NCBI RefSeq assembly: GCF_012844365.1
Contig: NZ_CP051626.1
Coordinates: 3,658,001-3,722,000 of the forward strand
From: Brevibacterium sp. 'Marine'
GTDB lineage: Bacteria > Actinomycetota > Actinomycetes > Actinomycetales > Brevibacteriaceae
Reading direction: 5' to 3'
Length of the DNA: 64,000 bases
In this document: positions 61,134-64,000 of the stretch, piece after piece
Layout of the letters: each line of letters starts with the position of its first letter
Position numbering within the stretch: the stretch's first letter is position 1
Notes under the pieces: generated by a model
What the model saw: the letters and a program-made list of their open reading frames with translations, nothing else
Told to the model about the DNA's origin: nothing
Databases searched by the model: none
Made by a program: the position numbers and the translations under genes

Positions 61134-62447
61134 TCAGGCGTCGCCGCCGGTAAGTGCATAGGCCTCGTCGACCGGCGTCTCATCGATATGCCCATCGACG
61201 CGACGCAGTGCCTTCCACCCGAGCGAGATGACGACGACCGACAGCAGCACGGCCCCGGCACCGAAGAGGTACGGAGATCCCGCACTGATGGATTCCGATA
61301 CCGCACCGGCGACGATCGGCGCCACGGCACCGCCGATGAAACGCACACCCGAATAGGTGCCCGAGGCGACCGGACGAGGCAGGTCGCTGACCTCCATCGC
61401 CGATTCGGTGAACACCGTGTTGAGCACACCCAGAAGCATGCCGGCCACGATGATGCAGACGACGATCCCGACCAGCGATTCGACGAGAAAGGACATGACA
61501 CCCAGCAGCACGGCGAGCGCGACGAGAGTGACGATGAGGCTGCGACGGCGCCCCATCCGCTTGGTCAGCACGGGAGCGCCGAACACCGAGGTGATCGCCA
61601 CGCAGATGCCCCAACCGAAGAAGACGTAGCCGAGGCCCATGGCACCGAAGTCCTCCATGCCCAGCTTCGCGGCGGCCGCCTCGACGGGGAACGGACTGTA
61701 GGCCAGCAGAATGAAGAAGCCGAAGTTGTACAGCAGAGCGGAGACGCCGAGGATGGCCACCCCCGGACGAGCGAGCGCTCGGAACGTGGCGCTGAGCCTG
61801 ATCGGCTCCGCCGAAGCCCCGGTCGAGCTCGTGCCGCCCGGCAGCAGCACGATGATCGCGATGAAGCCGATGGCCATGAGGACTGCGGTGCCGAAGAACG
61901 GTCCGCGCCAGGAGATGCCCCCGAGGAGTCCGCCGAGCAGCGGGCCGGTGGCGATGCCGACGCCGAGAGCCGCCTCGTAGAGGATGATCGCTTTCTCCGC
62001 ACCGCCGGACGCGGCGCCGACGATCGTCGACAGCGCCGTGGAGATGAACAGTGCGTTGCCCAGACCCCAACCGGCACGGAAGCCGATGATCTGGTCGACG
62101 GAACCGGAGAATCCGGCCAGAGCCGCGAACGCGACGATGAGCACGAGACCGATGAGCAGCGTGGTCTTCGCGCCGATGCGGGAAGACAGGAAGCTCGTGA
62201 AGAACATCATTCCGCCGGTGATGAACAGGTAGCTGGTGAACAGCAGCATCGATTGGGCGGGGCTGGCGTCGAGCTCGGCCGAGATGGCCGGCAGGATCGG
62301 ATCGACCAAGCCGATGCCCATGAAGGCGATGACCGCGGCGAACGCGACCGCCCACACGGCACGTGGCTGGCGAAGGATCGACGTTCCCGCCCCGGGATCG
62401 CCGGGCGTTTCGTCCCCTGTTGTTTCGTTGTCTGCTGACGCTCTCAT
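61134..62447 (-). CDS. MFS drug-type exporter
   Basis: The 437-residue transporter has 12 helices and MFS motifs: PAISAELDASPAQ after helix 1, GGMMFFTSFLSSRIGAKTTLL (motif A position), and GPLLGGLLGGISWRGPFF (motif C, typical of drug:proton antiporters). A MarR-family regulator lies 88 bp upstream on the same strand, so the pair probably forms an efflux operon induced by an aromatic ligand. The substrate is unknown. Confidence 0.9.
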   Translation of the reverse strand: MRASADNETTGDETPGDPGAGTSILRQPRAVWAVAFAAVIAFMGIGLVDPILPAISAELDASPAQSMLLFTSYLFITGGMMFFTSFLSSRIGAKTTLLIGLVLIVAFAALAGFSGSVDQIIGFRAGWGLGNALFISTALSTIVGAASGGAEKAIILYEAALGVGIATGPLLGGLLGGISWRGPFFGTAVLMAIGFIAIIVLLPGGTSSTGASAEPIRLSATFRALARPGVAILGVSALLYNFGFFILLAYSPFPVEAAAAKLGMEDFGAMGLGYVFFGWGICVAITSVFGAPVLTKRMGRRRSLIVTLVALAVLLGVMSFLVESLVGIVVCIIVAGMLLGVLNTVFTESAMEVSDLPRPVASGTYSGVRFIGGAVAPIVAGAVSESISAGSPYLFGAGAVLLSVVVISLGWKALRRVDGHIDETPVDEAYALTGGDA

Positions 62448-62534
62448 CTGCTGGTCGCGTCCCCTTTCCTGTGGTGCGTCCGCTTCGAAATCAGTTCCGG
62501 AAGCGTGGTTGAAAAACTGCGATGTGTTCGGCGG

Positions 62535-63032
62535 CTAGCCCGCGTCCGAGTCCGAATCCGGGCCCTCGATCTGCTCGATCTGCTCGTCGACGCCGTCGAC
62601 CGGGTGGCGGTCCTTGAGAAAGTCCGATACCAGTCCCAGCGCACGATCGACGCTCTGCCGCTCCTCGACGCTCAGCGACTCGAAGTACGGCTGCATCTGC
62701 TCGATCATGATCGCCCGGTTCTCCGCCAGCCGCGCCCGACCGGCATCGGTGAGCGAGAACTGCGAAGCGCGACCATCCGTGGGGCTGGGCTCGCGCACGA
62801 CGAGCCCGGCTTCCTCGAGTTTGGCGAGGAGCTTCGTCGCCGCGGGCTGAGAACTGAGATACCCTTGCGCAAAATGACCGACGCGGACAGGTTGATACTG
62901 CTCGACGACGGCGAGCGCACGCAGCGCCGCCAGTGAGTTCTCGTTGCCGATCACTCGTCGAAACGCTCTGGTCAGGCGCGACGAGACGACAACGAGCCGA
63001 GATACGAGTTCGGCCGAATCCACATCATCCAT
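62535..63032 (-). CDS. MarR-family regulator
   Basis: The 165-residue winged-helix protein has SLAALRALAVVEQYQPVRVGHFAQGYLSSQPAATKLLAKLEEAGLVVREPSPTDGRASQFSLT-like MarR layout (residues about 33-95) and an acidic C-terminus. It leads the marR-MFS pair. The start lacks a ribosome site; TATAAA 6 nt upstream suggests a leaderless transcript. Confidence 0.9.
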   Translation of the reverse strand: MDDVDSAELVSRLVVVSSRLTRAFRRVIGNENSLAALRALAVVEQYQPVRVGHFAQGYLSSQPAATKLLAKLEEAGLVVREPSPTDGRASQFSLTDAGRARLAENRAIMIEQMQPYFESLSVEERQSVDRALGLVSDFLKDRHPVDGVDEQIEQIEGPDSDSDAG

Positions 63033-63056
63033 AACTTATTTATATACCCAGGTTAT
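63031..63056 (-). promoter_or_regulatory. marR promoter and possible autoregulatory site
   Basis: On the minus strand ATAACC..TATATAAATAAGTTAT overlaps TATAAA (63039-63044), 6 nt before the ATG. Outer ATAAC/GTTAT arms make a weak palindrome over the -10, suiting MarR autorepression. Confidence 0.5.
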
Positions 63057-63143
63057 GCATTTCGGCAAATCAGCCCCACCCGAATGTCACCATGTGACGG
63101 ACCTCACGGCCGCCTCGGTGACGGTCGTGCTAACCTGGCCTCA

Positions 63144-63268
63144 CATGTTCCGGGGACGGTGAAATTCCGTACCGGCGGTCACAGTCCGCGACCCGCTCGC
63201 ATTCGTGCAGGCGGTTGATTCGGTGAAATTCCGAAACCGACAGTCAGAGTCTGGATGGGAGGAGCATG
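63144..63268 (+). ncRNA. FMN riboswitch (RFN element) upstream of ribD
   Basis: The conserved RFN blocks are visible in order: GGGGACGGTGAAATTCCG, ACCGGCGGT, an AGTCCGCGACCCG-type block, TTCGGTGAAATTCCG, ACCGACAGTCAGAGTCTGGATG. Helix P1 pairs CATGTTCC (63144-63151) with GGAGCATG (63261-63268). A -10-like TAACCT at 63131 would start transcription at about 63143. It should switch off ribD when FMN is bound. Confidence 0.95.
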
Positions 63269-63322
63269 GTGGCCTCGGCCGCTGTGTTCGGTGCATTCGA
63301 CCGCACCGTCGCACGCGACTGA
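63266..63322 (+). CDS. Candidate 18-codon upstream ORF in the riboswitch leader
   Basis: ATG 63266 with GGGAGGAGC directly upstream opens an 18-residue frame (MVASAAVFGAFDRTVARD) ending at 63322. Its ribosome site lies in the 3' strand of riboswitch helix P1, so FMN binding would hide it. Whether it is translated is unknown; it is too short for codon statistics. Confidence 0.4.
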   Translation: MVASAAVFGAFDRTVARD

Positions 63323-63349
63323 GACGCCCTGATGGTTGCACCCGCAATA

Positions 63350-63383
63350 TCCTCCCTCCCGGCGAAGGCTCGGGAGGTTTTTT
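63350..63383 (+). terminator. ribD: Riboswitch expression platform: terminator that also covers the ribD ribosome site
   Basis: CCTCCCG (63355-63361) and CGGGAGG (63371-63377) form a hairpin followed by T6 (63378-63383). The GGGAGG of the 3' arm is also the ribD ribosome site, 7 nt before ATG 63385. TCCTCCC (63350-63356) can instead pair perfectly with GGGAGGA (63257-63263) at the edge of the aptamer. Confidence 0.85.
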
Positions 63384-63384
63384 C

Positions 63385-64000
63385 ATGGGCACGCAGCCAG
63401 ACGAGGCCGCGGAATTCACGGACCTCGAATCCGCGGCGATGGCCGCCGCTCTCAATGCGGCCCGCGAAGGAGTTCGCGGAGCGAATCCGCTGGTGGGCGC
63501 GGCAATCCTGACAGCCGACGGCCAGATCGTCACCGGTCACCACGGAGGTGCCGGAACGCCCCACGCCGAGGTGGACGCGATCACCACCGCCCACGATCTC
63601 GACATCGATCTGACCACCTCGACGCTGTTCGTCACGCTCGAGCCCTGCGCCCACCACGGCCGGACCGACCCCTGCACCGAGGCGATCATCAACGCTCAAA
63701 TCCCCTCCGTCGTCTTCGCCTCCCCCGACCCGAACCCCCTGGCCGCGGGCGGTGGAAAGACCCTCGCCGAGGCGGGGCTGACGGTCCGTTCGGGACTGCA
63801 CGAAGCCGACTCCCGCGCTCTCAATGCCCGCTGGGTTCGGTCGACGACCGAGGCCCGCCCCTTCGTCACAGTGAAGATCGCACAGAGCCTCGACGGGGCC
63901 GTCGCCGCCGCCGACGGAACCAGCCAATGGATCACCTCGGCGGAGTCTCGCGCACACGCTCACGAAGTCCGATCCCGAGTCGACGCCATCCTCGTCGGCA
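63385..64000 (+). CDS. ribD: Bifunctional riboflavin deaminase/reductase RibD (partial, runs off right edge)
   Basis: The first 205 residues are visible. Residues 15-140 form the deaminase domain with zinc motifs PHAEVDA (His60, Glu62) and PCAHHGRTDPC (Cys88, Cys97), acting on diaminohydroxyphosphoribosylaminopyrimidine. From about 155 the reductase domain begins (RPFVTVKIAQSLDGAVAAADGTSQWITS). It catalyses steps two and three of riboflavin synthesis. It is probably first of a rib operon continuing outside the window, controlled by the FMN riboswitch. Confidence 0.97.
   Translation, partial: MGTQPDEAAEFTDLESAAMAAALNAAREGVRGANPLVGAAILTADGQIVTGHHGGAGTPHAEVDAITTAHDLDIDLTTSTLFVTLEPCAHHGRTDPCTEAIINAQIPSVVFASPDPNPLAAGGGKTLAEAGLTVRSGLHEADSRALNARWVRSTTEARPFVTVKIAQSLDGAVAAADGTSQWITSAESRAHAHEVRSRVDAILVG

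Noticed and set aside
61011-62438. Long plus-strand open frame antisense to the MFS gene
   Set aside because: Composition is Arg/Asp/Gly-rich shadow sequence without any domain, while the minus strand encodes a clear 12-helix transporter.

Overview
The window is high-GC actinobacterial DNA. HspR-controlled dnaK-grpE-dnaJ-hspR, a bacterial proteasome activator, the LysG/LysE pair, an IdeR/DtxR-type iron box, LPRTG sorting signals and many leaderless starts all point to Actinomycetes. The gene content fits a Micrococcales member, most like Brevibacterium (inferred from general resemblance; no search was run). Most of it reads as chromosomal housekeeping and transport DNA. The accessory signals are one IS3-family insertion, a decayed low-GC stretch at about 27.5-29.1 kb, and a family of long palindromic intergenic repeats.

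Layout. 0-3.4 kb: a C45-type acyltransferase (cut by the left edge) and a metallo-beta-lactamase-fold hydrolase, divergent from an APC amino-acid permease. 3.5-6.5 kb: a 46-bp palindrome, tRNA-Ser(UGA), and a maltokinase-like protein that appears to have lost its catalytic residues and carries a long acidic tail. 6.7-13 kb: ilvA, cstA, then quinone oxidoreductase-bpa-hypothetical-HAD, the last three with overlapping starts and stops. 13.0-14.6 kb: an IS3-type element sitting in the centre of a palindromic repeat. 14.6-18 kb: a second HAD phosphatase, serS, and a divergent lipid kinase. 18.2-22 kb: two LPRTG wall-anchored proteins that share an almost identical 192-bp segment; the first is frameshifted inside its sorting signal. 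22-27.5 kb: a DUF1206 membrane protein and the DnaK operon with HAIR operators. 27.5-29.1 kb: gene remnants, including a LysE-family pseudogene.

29-37.5 kb: an HD protein, a SulP transporter divergent from a MerR regulator, an iron-siderophore binding lipoprotein, and a lactate module (lldD, lctP, GntR regulator). 37.5-45.2 kb: a large RND exporter, then a zinc-starvation cluster (COG0523 GTPase, zur, a P-loop-less COG0523 relative, zinc-free ribosomal protein L36) and mobA. 45.4-54.8 kb: amidase, DUF998 protein, PEP-mutase/isocitrate-lyase-like enzyme, VOC protein, RecQ with a phosphoribosyltransferase-like tail, a small membrane exporter with a TetR regulator, and lysG/lysE. 54.8-64 kb: YhgE/Pip protein with an ABC-type ATPase, a TDT transporter, two DUF805 proteins, MFS with MarR, and an FMN riboswitch in front of ribD, which runs off the right edge.

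How the genes work together. Four stress or nutrient circuits are readable from sequence: heat shock (HspR/HAIR), iron (IdeR box on the siderophore binder), zinc (Zur-like boxes on the L36/COG0523 genes) and flavin (FMN riboswitch). Several transporter-regulator pairs are divergent with palindromic operators between them (SulP/MerR, small exporter/TetR, lactate permease/GntR, LysE/LysG). I found no defence island, prophage, CRISPR array or secondary-metabolite cluster. The most unusual items are the riboswitch architecture with a tiny upstream ORF, the palindrome family with the IS in its centre, and the catalytically degenerate maltokinase-like protein.
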